64,000 nt of DNA from positions 310,305-374,304 of the forward strand of contig NZ_CAHJXN010000004.1 of the NCBI RefSeq assembly GCF_903645285.1, written 5' to 3'. The notes below the pieces were generated by a model. That model did not search any database and was not told where the DNA came from. It saw nothing but the letters and a program-made list of their open reading frames with translations. The stretch's first letter is position 1. Each line of letters opens with the position of its first letter. The translations under genes and the position numbers were made by a program. Shown piece by piece: positions 20,094-27,036 of the stretch. The DNA comes from Streptococcus thalassemiae (GTDB lineage Bacteria; Bacillota; Bacilli; Lactobacillales; Streptococcaceae).

Positions 20094-21092
20094 ATGACTG
20101 TACGTCATCCGGGCATTAGCCCGACCAACGATTTGGTTGCTAAGAAAATTTTTAGCAATCCAGAAATCACTTGTCAATTTATTCGCGATATGCTGGACTT
20201 GCCAGCCAAAAATGTGACCATTTTGGAAGGAAGTAACATTCATGTCTTGCCCTCCCTGCCTTACTCAGCGCAGGATTTCTATACCAGTATAGACGTCTTG
20301 GCGGAGTTGGACAATGGCACTCAGGTAATTATTGAGATTCAAGTTCATCATCAGAATTTTTTCATCAATCGCCTGTGGGCTTATCTGTGCAGTCAGGTCA
20401 ATCAAAACCTAGAAAAAATTCGCCAACGTGAAGGAGATACTCATCAAAGTTACAAACACATCGCACCTGTTTACGCAATCGCTATTGTGGATAGTAATTA
20501 TTTTCAAGATGACTTGGCTTTCCATAGCTTTAGTATGCGCGAGGACACGACAGGTGAGGTCTTAACCATCACAAACAATGGACAAGAAAACCATCTGATC
20601 AAGATGGCATTCTTGGAACTAAAAAAATATAGAGAAACCAGCAAAGACGAGGTTCGCAAGCCGTGGTTAGAGTTTTTTGGGAACAAACCCTTTACCCAGC
20701 ACCCCGAGCGAGCCATCAGCCAAGCAGACCAACTGCTGGACTACAAGAGCTGGTCCGAGGAGGACAGGAAAATGTTTAGTCAACTACGTATGCGTGAAGA
20801 ACAAGCCTTGTTAGCACAGGACTATGCCTTGGAACAAGCTGAAGAAAAAGGGTTGGAACGTGGTCGTGCAGAAGGTCTTGAACGTGGTCGTACAGAGGGG
20901 ATTGAACAAGGTTTAGAGCGTGGTCTTGAACGTGGTCGTGCAGAGGGTCGTGAACAAGGACGAGAAGAAGGATTAAAAGTAGGTTTAGTAAATCTAGTAC
21001 GTCAAGGTCTTCTGACTTCCGAGGTTGCCAGCCAGCAGTTAGGAATGACCGTGGCTGAGTTTGAAGAGCTATTGAAAGACCATCATAAATAA
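20094..21092 (+). CDS. Rpn-family PD-(D/E)XK nuclease, full-length copy 1
   Basis: 332 residues from ATG 20094 (AAAGGAG upstream; an in-frame ATG at 20067 overlaps the -10 and is rejected). The N-terminal PDDEXK_2-type nuclease domain shows D67, then E81-x-Q83 in SIDVLAEL...VIIEIQ, followed by HHQNFFINRLWAYLCSQV. A C-terminal region starts near residue 179. It has a Glu-rich helix (SEEDRKMFSQLRMREEQALLAQ), a run of 4-residue ERGR/AEG(L/I) repeats and a conserved end (GLLTSEVASQQLGMTVAEFEELL). Often annotated as putative transposase; known Rpn proteins are DNA endonucleases promoting recombination and phage defence. First gene of a tandem array. Confidence 0.85.
   Translation: MTVRHPGISPTNDLVAKKIFSNPEITCQFIRDMLDLPAKNVTILEGSNIHVLPSLPYSAQDFYTSIDVLAELDNGTQVIIEIQVHHQNFFINRLWAYLCSQVNQNLEKIRQREGDTHQSYKHIAPVYAIAIVDSNYFQDDLAFHSFSMREDTTGEVLTITNNGQENHLIKMAFLELKKYRETSKDEVRKPWLEFFGNKPFTQHPERAISQADQLLDYKSWSEEDRKMFSQLRMREEQALLAQDYALEQAEEKGLERGRAEGLERGRTEGIEQGLERGLERGRAEGREQGREEGLKVGLVNLVRQGLLTSEVASQQLGMTVAEFEELLKDHHK
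20772..21092 (+). CDS. Putative intragenic RpnS-like short product of copy 1
   Basis: Within copy 1, a perfect AGGAGG (20758-20763) lies 8 nt before an in-frame ATG (20772). It would give a 106-residue C-terminal protein starting MFSQLRMREE. The Shine-Dalgarno is encoded by GAG GAG GAC, although GAA is the commoner Glu codon here. E. coli rpn genes are reported to encode such an in-frame short form that inhibits the full-length toxin. Expression here is inferred. Confidence 0.5.
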   Translation: MFSQLRMREEQALLAQDYALEQAEEKGLERGRAEGLERGRTEGIEQGLERGLERGRAEGREQGREEGLKVGLVNLVRQGLLTSEVASQQLGMTVAEFEELLKDHHK

Positions 21093-21102
21093 GACCTAAA
21101 AA

Positions 21103-21531
21103 TACAGCGAAACCAGCAAAGACAAGGCTCGCAAGCCGTGGTTGGAGTTTTTCGGCAACAAGCCCTTTACCCAAGAACCCGAGCGAGCTATCAGCCAAGC
21201 ATCCCAACTGCTAAGCTACAAGAACTGGTCCGAGGAGGACAGGAAGATGTTTAGTCAACTACGTATGCGAGAAGAACAAGCCTTGTTAGCACAGGACTAT
21301 GCTTTGGAACAAGCTGAAGAAAAGGGCTTAGAGCGGGGACTAGAGCGTGGGCGAGCTGAAGGTATTGAACAAGGCATCGAAAAAGGTTTAGAACAAGGAC
21401 TTGAACGTGGAAAACTCTTTGCCTTCCTAGATATGGTCCGCCAAGGTCTTCTGACTTCTGAGGTAGCCAGTAAGCAATTAGGCATGACTGTCGCTGAGTT
21501 TGAAGAATTATTGAAAGACCATCATAAATAA
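21103..21531 (+). CDS. C-terminal-only rpn cassette 1 (truncated copy)
   Basis: Homology to the full-length genes starts at codon ~179 (KYSETSKDKARKPWLEFF) directly after the copy 1 stop, and the nuclease domain is absent. The frame opens after a TAA at 21097 and has no ATG until 21247, where AGGAGG (21233-21238) stands 8 nt upstream. This predicts a 94-residue protein. A TTG at 21142 is a weaker alternative. The tail is ERG-rich and ends in KLFAFLDMVRQGLLTSEVAS. It could be an orphan RpnS-like inhibitor, a recombination donor, or simply a pseudogene. Confidence 0.6.
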   Translation, partial: YSETSKDKARKPWLEFFGNKPFTQEPERAISQASQLLSYKNWSEEDRKMFSQLRMREEQALLAQDYALEQAEEKGLERGLERGRAEGIEQGIEKGLEQGLERGKLFAFLDMVRQGLLTSEVASKQLGMTVAEFEELLKDHHK

Positions 21532-21542
21532 GACCTAAAAAA

Positions 21543-21884
21543 TACAGAGAAACCAGCAAAGACAAGGTTCGCAAACCGTGGTTGGAGTTTTTTGGTAACA
21601 AACCCTTTACTCAACAACCCGAGCGAGCCATCAGCCAAGCAGACCAACTGCTGGACTACAAGAGCTGGTCCGAGGAGGACAGGAAAATGTTTAGTCAACT
21701 ACGTATGCGAGAAGAACAAGCCTTGTTAGCACAGGACTATGCCTTGGAACAAGCTGAGGAAAAAGGACTGAAAAAAGGATTAGTAAATCTCGTTCACCAG
21801 CATCTTTTAACCGCTGAGGTTGCAAGTCAGCAATTGGGAATGACTGTGGCTGAGTTTGAAGTGCTGTTGAAAGAACATAAGTGA
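21543..21884 (+). CDS. C-terminal-only rpn cassette 2 (short tail)
   Basis: Starts at the same codon position as cassette 1 (YRETSKDKVRKPW). AGGAGG at 21673-21678 precedes ATG 21687, predicting 65 residues. The ERG repeat run is missing: EEKGLKKGLVNLVHQHLLTAEVAS goes straight to the conserved end. A terminator follows, so this is the last cassette of unit 1. Confidence 0.55.
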   Translation, partial: YRETSKDKVRKPWLEFFGNKPFTQQPERAISQADQLLDYKSWSEEDRKMFSQLRMREEQALLAQDYALEQAEEKGLKKGLVNLVHQHLLTAEVASQQLGMTVAEFEVLLKEHK

Positions 21885-21916
21885 GAAATCTGTAAATATT
21901 ACACGATACAAAAACA

Positions 21917-21970
21917 ACTAAAAAGGATAGCTAAATTTCTTGATGTAAAGAGTTTGGCTATCTTTTTTAT
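21917..21970 (+). terminator. Terminator of rpn unit 1
   Basis: AAAAAGGATAGCTAAA pairs with TTTGGCTATCTTTTTT around a ~16-nt loop. The same hairpin follows unit 2. Confidence 0.75.
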
Positions 21971-22042
21971 CTAAGATATTGTTATTTTCAGGAAAGTTTG
22001 AACTTTTCACTTTCTTTTCCGAATAAATAGATAGAAGCATCA

Positions 22043-22077
22043 AATCTAGCAAATTAGATTAAAAAATGTGCTATAAT
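22043..22077 (+). promoter_or_regulatory. Promoter and dyad of rpn copy 2
   Basis: AATCTA (22043-22048) and TAGATT (22055-22060) dyad, then extended -10 TGCTATAAT (TATAAT at 22072-22077). Nearly identical to copies 1 and 3. Confidence 0.65.
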
Positions 22078-22092
22078 GAAAGGAGAAGAAAT

Positions 22093-23043
22093 ATGACTGT
22101 ACGTCATCCGGGCATCAGCCCAACCAATGATTTGGTTGCTAAGAAAATTTTCAGCAATCCAGAGATCACTTGTCAATTTATTCGCGATATGTTGGATTTA
22201 CCAGCTAAAAATGTAACTATTTTAGAGGGAAGTAACATTCATGTCTTGCCTTCTCTGCCCTACTCGGCTCAGGATTTCTATACCAGTATAGACGTCTTGG
22301 CGGAGTTAGACAATGGCACGCAGGTTATTATCGAAATCCAAGTTCATCATCAGAATTTTTTCATCAATCGCCTGTGGGCTTACTTGTGCAGTCAGGTCAA
22401 TCAAAATCTTGAAAAAATTCGCCAACGCGAAGGTGATACTCACCAGAGCTATAAACACATCGCACCAGTATACGCTATCGCAATCGTGGACAGCAATTAT
22501 TTCTCAGATGATTTGGCTTTCCACAGTTTTAGCATGCGAGAGGACACGACAGGTGAAGCCTTAACCATCACAAATAACGGACAAGAAAACCATCTGGTTA
22601 AGATGGCGTTCTTGGAATTAAAAAAATACAGAGAAACCAGCAAGGACGAGGTTCGGAAGCCATGGTTGGAGTTTTTCGGGAACAAGCCCTTTACCCAAGA
22701 ACCCGAGCGAGCCATCAGCCAGGCAGACCAACTGCTAGATTACAAGAGCTGGTCCGAGGAGGACAGGAAAATGTTTAGTCAACTACGTATGCGAGAAGAA
22801 CAAGCCTTGTTAGCACAGGACTATGCCTTGGAACAAGCTGAAGAAAAAGGGTTGGAACGTGGTCGTGCAGAGGGGATTGAACAAGGTTTAGAGCGTGGGC
22901 GAGCAGAAGGCATTGAAGAGGGATTAAAAGTAGGTTTAGTAAATCTAGTACGTCAAGGTATTCTGACTTCCGAGGTTGCCAGCCAGCAATTGGGAATGAC
23001 TGTGGCTGAGTTTGAAGCGCTGTTGGAAGAACATTACAAATAA
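22093..23043 (+). CDS. Rpn-family PD-(D/E)XK nuclease, full-length copy 2
   Basis: 316 residues from ATG 22093 with AAAGGAG upstream. The nuclease domain is almost identical to copy 1 (D67, E81-x-Q83 conserved) and many DNA differences are synonymous, which argues that the protein is maintained. The ERG/AEG repeat tail is shorter than in copy 1, accounting for the 16-residue difference; the linker is LKVGLVNLVRQGILTSEVAS. Starts 1999 bp after copy 1 and has the same promoter. Followed by two cassettes and a terminator, as in unit 1. Confidence 0.85.
   Translation: MTVRHPGISPTNDLVAKKIFSNPEITCQFIRDMLDLPAKNVTILEGSNIHVLPSLPYSAQDFYTSIDVLAELDNGTQVIIEIQVHHQNFFINRLWAYLCSQVNQNLEKIRQREGDTHQSYKHIAPVYAIAIVDSNYFSDDLAFHSFSMREDTTGEALTITNNGQENHLVKMAFLELKKYRETSKDEVRKPWLEFFGNKPFTQEPERAISQADQLLDYKSWSEEDRKMFSQLRMREEQALLAQDYALEQAEEKGLERGRAEGIEQGLERGRAEGIEEGLKVGLVNLVRQGILTSEVASQQLGMTVAEFEALLEEHYK
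22771..23043 (+). CDS. Putative intragenic RpnS-like short product of copy 2
   Basis: AGGAGG (22757-22762), 8 nt, then in-frame ATG 22771, giving 90 residues (MFSQLRMREE...). Same arrangement as in copies 1 and 3; expression is inferred. Confidence 0.5.
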   Translation: MFSQLRMREEQALLAQDYALEQAEEKGLERGRAEGIEQGLERGRAEGIEEGLKVGLVNLVRQGILTSEVASQQLGMTVAEFEALLEEHYK

Positions 23044-23054
23044 GACTTAAAAAA

Positions 23055-23459
23055 TACAGAGAAACCAGCAAAGACGAGGTTCGTAAACCATGGTTGGAGT
23101 TTTTCGGGAATAAACCCTTTACCCAGCAACCTGAGCGAGCCATCAGCCAAGCAGACCAACTGCTAGACTACAAGAGCTGGTCCGAGGAGGACAGGAAAAT
23201 GTTTAGTCAACTACGTATGCGCGAGGAACAGGCATTGTTGGCACAGGACTATGCCTTGGAACAAGCTGAGGAAAAAGGATTAGAACGTGGTCTTGAACGT
23301 GGTCGCGCAGAGGGGATTGAACAAGGACTTGAGCGTGGAAAACTCTTTGCCTTCCTAGATATGGTCCACCAAGGTCTGCTGACTTCTGAGATTGCCAGTC
23401 AGCAATTGGGAATGACTGTCTCTGAGTTTGAAGAATTATTGAAGGACCATCATAAATAA
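23055..23459 (+). CDS. C-terminal-only rpn cassette 3
   Basis: Begins with YRETSKDEVRKPWLEFF right after the copy 2 stop, with an upstream junction (ACTTAAAAAATACAGAG) also present inside the coding part of copy 3. AGGAGG 23185-23190 precedes ATG 23199, predicting 86 residues. The tail is of the KLFAFLDMVHQ type and parallels cassette 1. Confidence 0.6.
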   Translation, partial: YRETSKDEVRKPWLEFFGNKPFTQQPERAISQADQLLDYKSWSEEDRKMFSQLRMREEQALLAQDYALEQAEEKGLERGLERGRAEGIEQGLERGKLFAFLDMVHQGLLTSEIASQQLGMTVSEFEELLKDHHK

Positions 23460-23470
23460 GACCTAAAAAA

Positions 23471-23812
23471 TACAGAGAAACCAGCAAAGACAAGGCTCGC
23501 AAGCCGTGGTTGGAGTTTTTCGGCAACAAGCCCTTTACCCAAGAACCCGAGCGAGCTATCAGCCAAGCATCCCAACTGCTAAGCTACAAGAACTGGTCCG
23601 AGGAGGACAGGAAGATGTTTAGTCAACTACGTATGCGAGAAGAACAAGCCTTGTTAGCACAGGACTATGCTTTGGAACAAGCTGAGGAAAAAGGACTGAA
23701 AAAAGGATTAGTAAATCTCGTTCACCAGCATCTTTTAACACCTGAGATTGCCAGCCAGCAGTTAGGCATGACTGTGGCTGAGTTTGAGGCACTGTTGAAA
23801 GAACATAAGTGA
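23471..23812 (+). CDS. C-terminal-only rpn cassette 4 (short tail)
   Basis: Parallels cassette 2: no ERG run, EEKGLKKGLVNLVHQHLLTPEIAS. AGGAGG 23601-23606 precedes ATG 23615, predicting 65 residues. Followed by the unit 2 terminator. Confidence 0.55.
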   Translation, partial: YRETSKDKARKPWLEFFGNKPFTQEPERAISQASQLLSYKNWSEEDRKMFSQLRMREEQALLAQDYALEQAEEKGLKKGLVNLVHQHLLTPEIASQQLGMTVAEFEALLKEHK

Positions 23813-23845
23813 GAAATCTGTAAGCGTTATGCAATCTTAAAACAA

Positions 23846-23900
23846 CCTAAAAAAGATAGCTAAATTTCTTGATGGAAAGAGTTTGGCTATCTTTTTTTAC
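23846..23900 (+). terminator. Terminator of rpn unit 2
   Basis: AAAAAAGATAGCTAAA pairs with TTTGGCTATCTTTTTTT; a near copy of the hairpin at 21917-21970. Confidence 0.75.
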
Positions 23901-23972
23901 TTAATGTATTGCTATTTTCAGGAAAGTTTGAACTTTTCCCTTTCTTTTCCGAATAAATAGATAGAAGCATAG

Positions 23973-24007
23973 AATCTAGCAAATTAGATTAAAAAATGTG
24001 CTATAAT
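23973..24007 (+). promoter_or_regulatory. Promoter and dyad of rpn copy 3
   Basis: AATCTA (23973-23978) and TAGATT (23985-23990), then extended -10 TGCTATAAT (TATAAT at 24002-24007). Confidence 0.65.
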
Positions 24008-24022
24008 GAAAGGAGAAAGAAT

Positions 24023-24973
24023 ATGACCTTACGTCATCCGGGCATTAGCCCAACTAATGACTTGGTTGCTAAAAAGATTTTTAGTAATCCAGAAATCACT
24101 TGTCAATTTATTCGCGATATGCTGGATTTACCAGCCAAAAATGTGACCATTTTGGAGGGAAGTAACATTCATGTCTTGCCTTCCCTGCCCTACTCGGCGC
24201 AGGATTTCTATACCAGTATAGATGTGTTAGCGGAGTTGGACAATGGCACTCAAGTTATCATTGAGATTCAGGTGCATCATCAGAATTTTTTCATCAATCG
24301 CCTGTGGGCTTACCTGTGCAGTCAGGTCAATCAAAACCTTGAAAAAATTCGCCAACGAGAAGGTGATACACACCAGAGCTATAAACACATCGCACCAGTA
24401 TACGCTATCGCAATTGTGGACAGCAACTACTTCTCAGATGACTTAGCTTTTCATAGCTTTAGCATGCGCGAGGACACGACAGGTGAAGTCTTAACCATCA
24501 CAAATAACGGTCAAGAAAACCATCTGGTTAAGATGGCTTTCTTAGAACTTAAAAAATACAGAGAAACCAGCAAAGACGAGGTTCGCAAGCCGTGGTTGGA
24601 GTTTTTCGGCAACAAGCCCTTTACCCAACAACCAGAGCGAGCCATCAGCCAGGCAGACCAACTGCTGGACTATAAGAGCTGGTCCGAGGAGGACAGGAAG
24701 ATGTTTAGTCAACTACGTATGCGTGAAGAACAAGCCTTGTTAGCACAGGACTATGCTTTGGAACAAGCTGAGGAAAAGGGCTTGGAGCGTGGTCGCGCAG
24801 AGGGGATTGAACAGGGCATCGAAAAAGGTTTAGAACAAGGACTTGAACGTGGAAAACTTTTTGCCTTCCTAGATATGGTCCGCCAAGGTCTTCTGACTTC
24901 TGAGGTAGCCAGCCAGCAATTGGGAATGACTGTCTCTGAGTTTGAGGCGCTATTGAAAGATTATCATCATTAA
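24023..24973 (+). CDS. Rpn-family PD-(D/E)XK nuclease, full-length copy 3
   Basis: 316 residues from ATG 24023 (AAAGGAG upstream), 1930 bp after copy 2. It begins MTLRHPG instead of MTVRHPG; the catalytic D67 and E81-x-Q83 are intact. Its tail (GIEKGLEQGLERGKLFAFLDMVRQGLL...) is of the cassette 1/3 type, not the copy 1/2 type, which is a sign of tail exchange within the array. No cassettes follow; an inverted repeat at 24988 closes the array. Confidence 0.85.
   Translation: MTLRHPGISPTNDLVAKKIFSNPEITCQFIRDMLDLPAKNVTILEGSNIHVLPSLPYSAQDFYTSIDVLAELDNGTQVIIEIQVHHQNFFINRLWAYLCSQVNQNLEKIRQREGDTHQSYKHIAPVYAIAIVDSNYFSDDLAFHSFSMREDTTGEVLTITNNGQENHLVKMAFLELKKYRETSKDEVRKPWLEFFGNKPFTQQPERAISQADQLLDYKSWSEEDRKMFSQLRMREEQALLAQDYALEQAEEKGLERGRAEGIEQGIEKGLEQGLERGKLFAFLDMVRQGLLTSEVASQQLGMTVSEFEALLKDYHH
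24701..24973 (+). CDS. Putative intragenic RpnS-like short product of copy 3
   Basis: AGGAGG (24687-24692), 8 nt, then in-frame ATG 24701, giving 90 residues. The tail differs from the short products of copies 1 and 2. Expression is inferred. Confidence 0.5.
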   Translation: MFSQLRMREEQALLAQDYALEQAEEKGLERGRAEGIEQGIEKGLEQGLERGKLFAFLDMVRQGLLTSEVASQQLGMTVSEFEALLKDYHH

Positions 24974-24987
24974 AAGATGCTGGGTAA

Positions 24988-25040
24988 AAGTCTTCTCATA
25001 ATAAAACGTTTGGTATCAATGTTTTATTATGAGAAGACTT
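24988..25040 (+). repeat. Perfect 20-bp inverted repeat (SPRITE-like hairpin)
   Basis: Arms 24988-25007 and 25021-25040 are exact reverse complements with a 13-nt loop. It can act as a terminator for rpn copy 3. The flank (TTTTATTATGAGAAGA..TACTTTTTTACTG) resembles that of the hairpin at 4032-4080. A second 11-bp perfect dyad (AGATTGAATTT/AAATTCAATCT) follows at 25053-25102. Confidence 0.7.
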
Positions 25041-25104
25041 ACTTTTTTACTGAGATTGAATTTTTCCTAGCCTCAACATCGTATAAACCCCAAATTCAAT
25101 CTGA

Positions 25105-25136
25105 CCTGGTTTGAAGAGATTTTCGAAGCAGATAAG
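25105..25136 (+). repeat. BOX boxC fragment
   Basis: ACCTGGTTTGAAGAGATTTTCGAAG matches the boxC end of the BOX elements elsewhere in the window; no boxA or boxB is attached. Confidence 0.6.
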
Positions 25137-25138
25137 GT

Positions 25139-25167
25139 TTTACTAAAACTAAAAAAAATGATATAAT
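25139..25167 (+). promoter_or_regulatory. pgm promoter
   Basis: TTTACT (25139-25144), 17 nt, TATAAT (25162-25167) with an extended TGA. AAAGGAG stands before the ATG at 25207. Confidence 0.7.
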
Positions 25168-25206
25168 CAAACTGATTAAATGTTTTAAAAATAAAGGAGA
25201 ATTTGA

Positions 25207-26925
25207 ATGTCTTACCAAGAAAATTACCAGAAATGGGTTGATTTTGCGGAGCTTCCTGACTACCTTCGTCAAGATTTGGAAAATATGGATGAAAAAACTA
25301 AGGAAGATGCCTTCTATACAAATCTTGAATTTGGTACTGCAGGTATGCGTGGCTTGATTGGTGCTGGTACAAACCGCATCAACATCTATGTTGTTCGCCA
25401 AGCTACTGAGGGATTAGCTCGTTTGATTGAGTCAAAAGGTGGAAACGAAAAAGAACGCGGTGTAGCAATCGCCTACGATAGCCGTCACTTCTCACCTGAG
25501 TTTGCCTTTGAATCTGCGGCAGTTCTTGCTAAACACGGTATCAAATCTTACGTATTTGAAAGCCTTCGTCCAACTCCAGAACTATCATTTGCGGTTCGTC
25601 ATCTCAACTGTTTCGCAGGTATCATGGTCACAGCCAGCCACAACCCTGCTCCATTTAACGGATACAAGGTTTACGGTGAAGACGGTGGACAAATGCCTCC
25701 ACACGATGCGGACGCTTTGACTACTTATATCCGTGCAATCGAAAACCCATTTGCGGTAGAAGTTGCTGATGTGGAAGCTGAAAAAGCTTCTGGCTTGATT
25801 GAAGTTATCGGCGAAGCTGTTGACGTAGAATACCTTAAAGAAGTTAAGGACGTAAACATCAACCCAGCCTTGATTGAAGAATTTGGTAAAGACATGAAGA
25901 TTGTCTACACACCACTTCATGGTACTGGTGAAATGTTGGCTCGTCGTGCCCTTGCCCAAGCAGGATTTGACTCTGTTCAAGTCGTTGAAGCGCAAGCAAC
26001 TGCTGATCCTGACTTCTCAACTGTAAAATCTCCAAACCCAGAAAGCCAAGCAGCCTTTGCCCTTGCTGAAGAACTTGGTCGTCAAGTTGGTGCAGATGTG
26101 CTTGTGGCAACTGACCCAGACGCTGACCGTGTTGGTGTTGAAGTTCTTCAAAAAGATGGTAGCTACCTCAACCTTTCAGGTAACCAAATCGGTGCTATCA
26201 TGGCTAAATACATCTTGGAAGCCCACAAAAACGCTGGAACTCTTCCTGAAAATGCAGCCCTATGCAAATCTATCGTATCAACTGACTTGGTAACGAAGAT
26301 TGCTGAAAGCTACGGTGCAACCATGTTCAACGTTTTGACAGGTTTCAAATTTATCGCTGAAAAAATCCAAGAATTCGAAGAAAAACACAATCACACTTAC
26401 ATGATGGGATTTGAAGAAAGCTTCGGTTACTTGATTAAACCATTCGTACGTGATAAAGATGCTATCCAAGCCGTTCTTGTCGTTGCTGAACTTGCTGCCT
26501 ACTACCGTTCACGCGGTTTGACACTTGCTGATGGTATCGAAGAAATCTACAAAGAGTACGGCTACTACGCTGAAAAGACTATCTCTGTTACTCTTTCTGG
26601 TGTCGATGGTGCAGAACAAATCAAAGCGATTATGGCTAAATTCCGTAACAATGCTCCAAAAGAATGGAACACAACAGCTATCACTGTCGTAGAAGACTTC
26701 AAGGCTCAAACTGCCACTGCTGCTGACGGAACTGTTACAAACTTGACAACTCCTCCAAGTGATGTGTTGAAATACACACTTGCTGACGGTTCATGGATTG
26801 CTGTTCGCCCTTCAGGTACAGAACCAAAAATCAAGTTCTACATTGCAGTTGTAGGTGAAACCAACGAAGAATCACAAGCTAAAATTGCTAACATCGAAGC
26901 AGAAATCAATGCTTTTGTAAAATAA
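25207..26925 (+). CDS. pgm: Alpha-phosphoglucomutase
   Basis: 572 residues, the usual length of the long Firmicutes PgcA/Pgm type. It interconverts glucose-6-phosphate and glucose-1-phosphate, feeding UDP-glucose and cell-surface polysaccharide synthesis. The four active-site loops are visible: phosphoserine loop TASHNP, metal loop DPDADR, sugar loop GFEESFG and phosphate loop RPSGTEPK. An AAAGGAG site and its own promoter precede it, and a terminator follows, so it is monocistronic. Confidence 0.96.
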   Translation: MSYQENYQKWVDFAELPDYLRQDLENMDEKTKEDAFYTNLEFGTAGMRGLIGAGTNRINIYVVRQATEGLARLIESKGGNEKERGVAIAYDSRHFSPEFAFESAAVLAKHGIKSYVFESLRPTPELSFAVRHLNCFAGIMVTASHNPAPFNGYKVYGEDGGQMPPHDADALTTYIRAIENPFAVEVADVEAEKASGLIEVIGEAVDVEYLKEVKDVNINPALIEEFGKDMKIVYTPLHGTGEMLARRALAQAGFDSVQVVEAQATADPDFSTVKSPNPESQAAFALAEELGRQVGADVLVATDPDADRVGVEVLQKDGSYLNLSGNQIGAIMAKYILEAHKNAGTLPENAALCKSIVSTDLVTKIAESYGATMFNVLTGFKFIAEKIQEFEEKHNHTYMMGFEESFGYLIKPFVRDKDAIQAVLVVAELAAYYRSRGLTLADGIEEIYKEYGYYAEKTISVTLSGVDGAEQIKAIMAKFRNNAPKEWNTTAITVVEDFKAQTATAADGTVTNLTTPPSDVLKYTLADGSWIAVRPSGTEPKIKFYIAVVGETNEESQAKIANIEAEINAFVK

Positions 26926-26933
26926 AATCCTAT

Positions 26934-26967
26934 AAAAGATGAGACCAACCAATCTCATCTTTTTTTC
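26934..26967 (+). terminator. Terminator of pgm
   Basis: AAAGATGAGA pairs with TCTCATCTTT around CCAACCAA and continues into T residues. Confidence 0.88.
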
Positions 26968-27036
26968 GTATCAAATCTAAGCAATTTTAGAAACTTTATG
27001 GCATACTAGAGTTATCAATGAAAGCGAGGTAATCTC

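Noticed and set aside
20776-21207. Minus-strand frames of 100-143 codons over the rpn tails
   Set aside because: They mirror the ERG/EQG coding repeats on the other strand and lack start signals.
20094-24973. Insertion sequence / transposase reading of the Rpn genes
   Set aside because: No terminal inverted repeats or target duplications bound the copies, and the proteins carry a PD-(D/E)XK nuclease fold, not a DDE transposase. The tandem order fits duplication rather than transposition.
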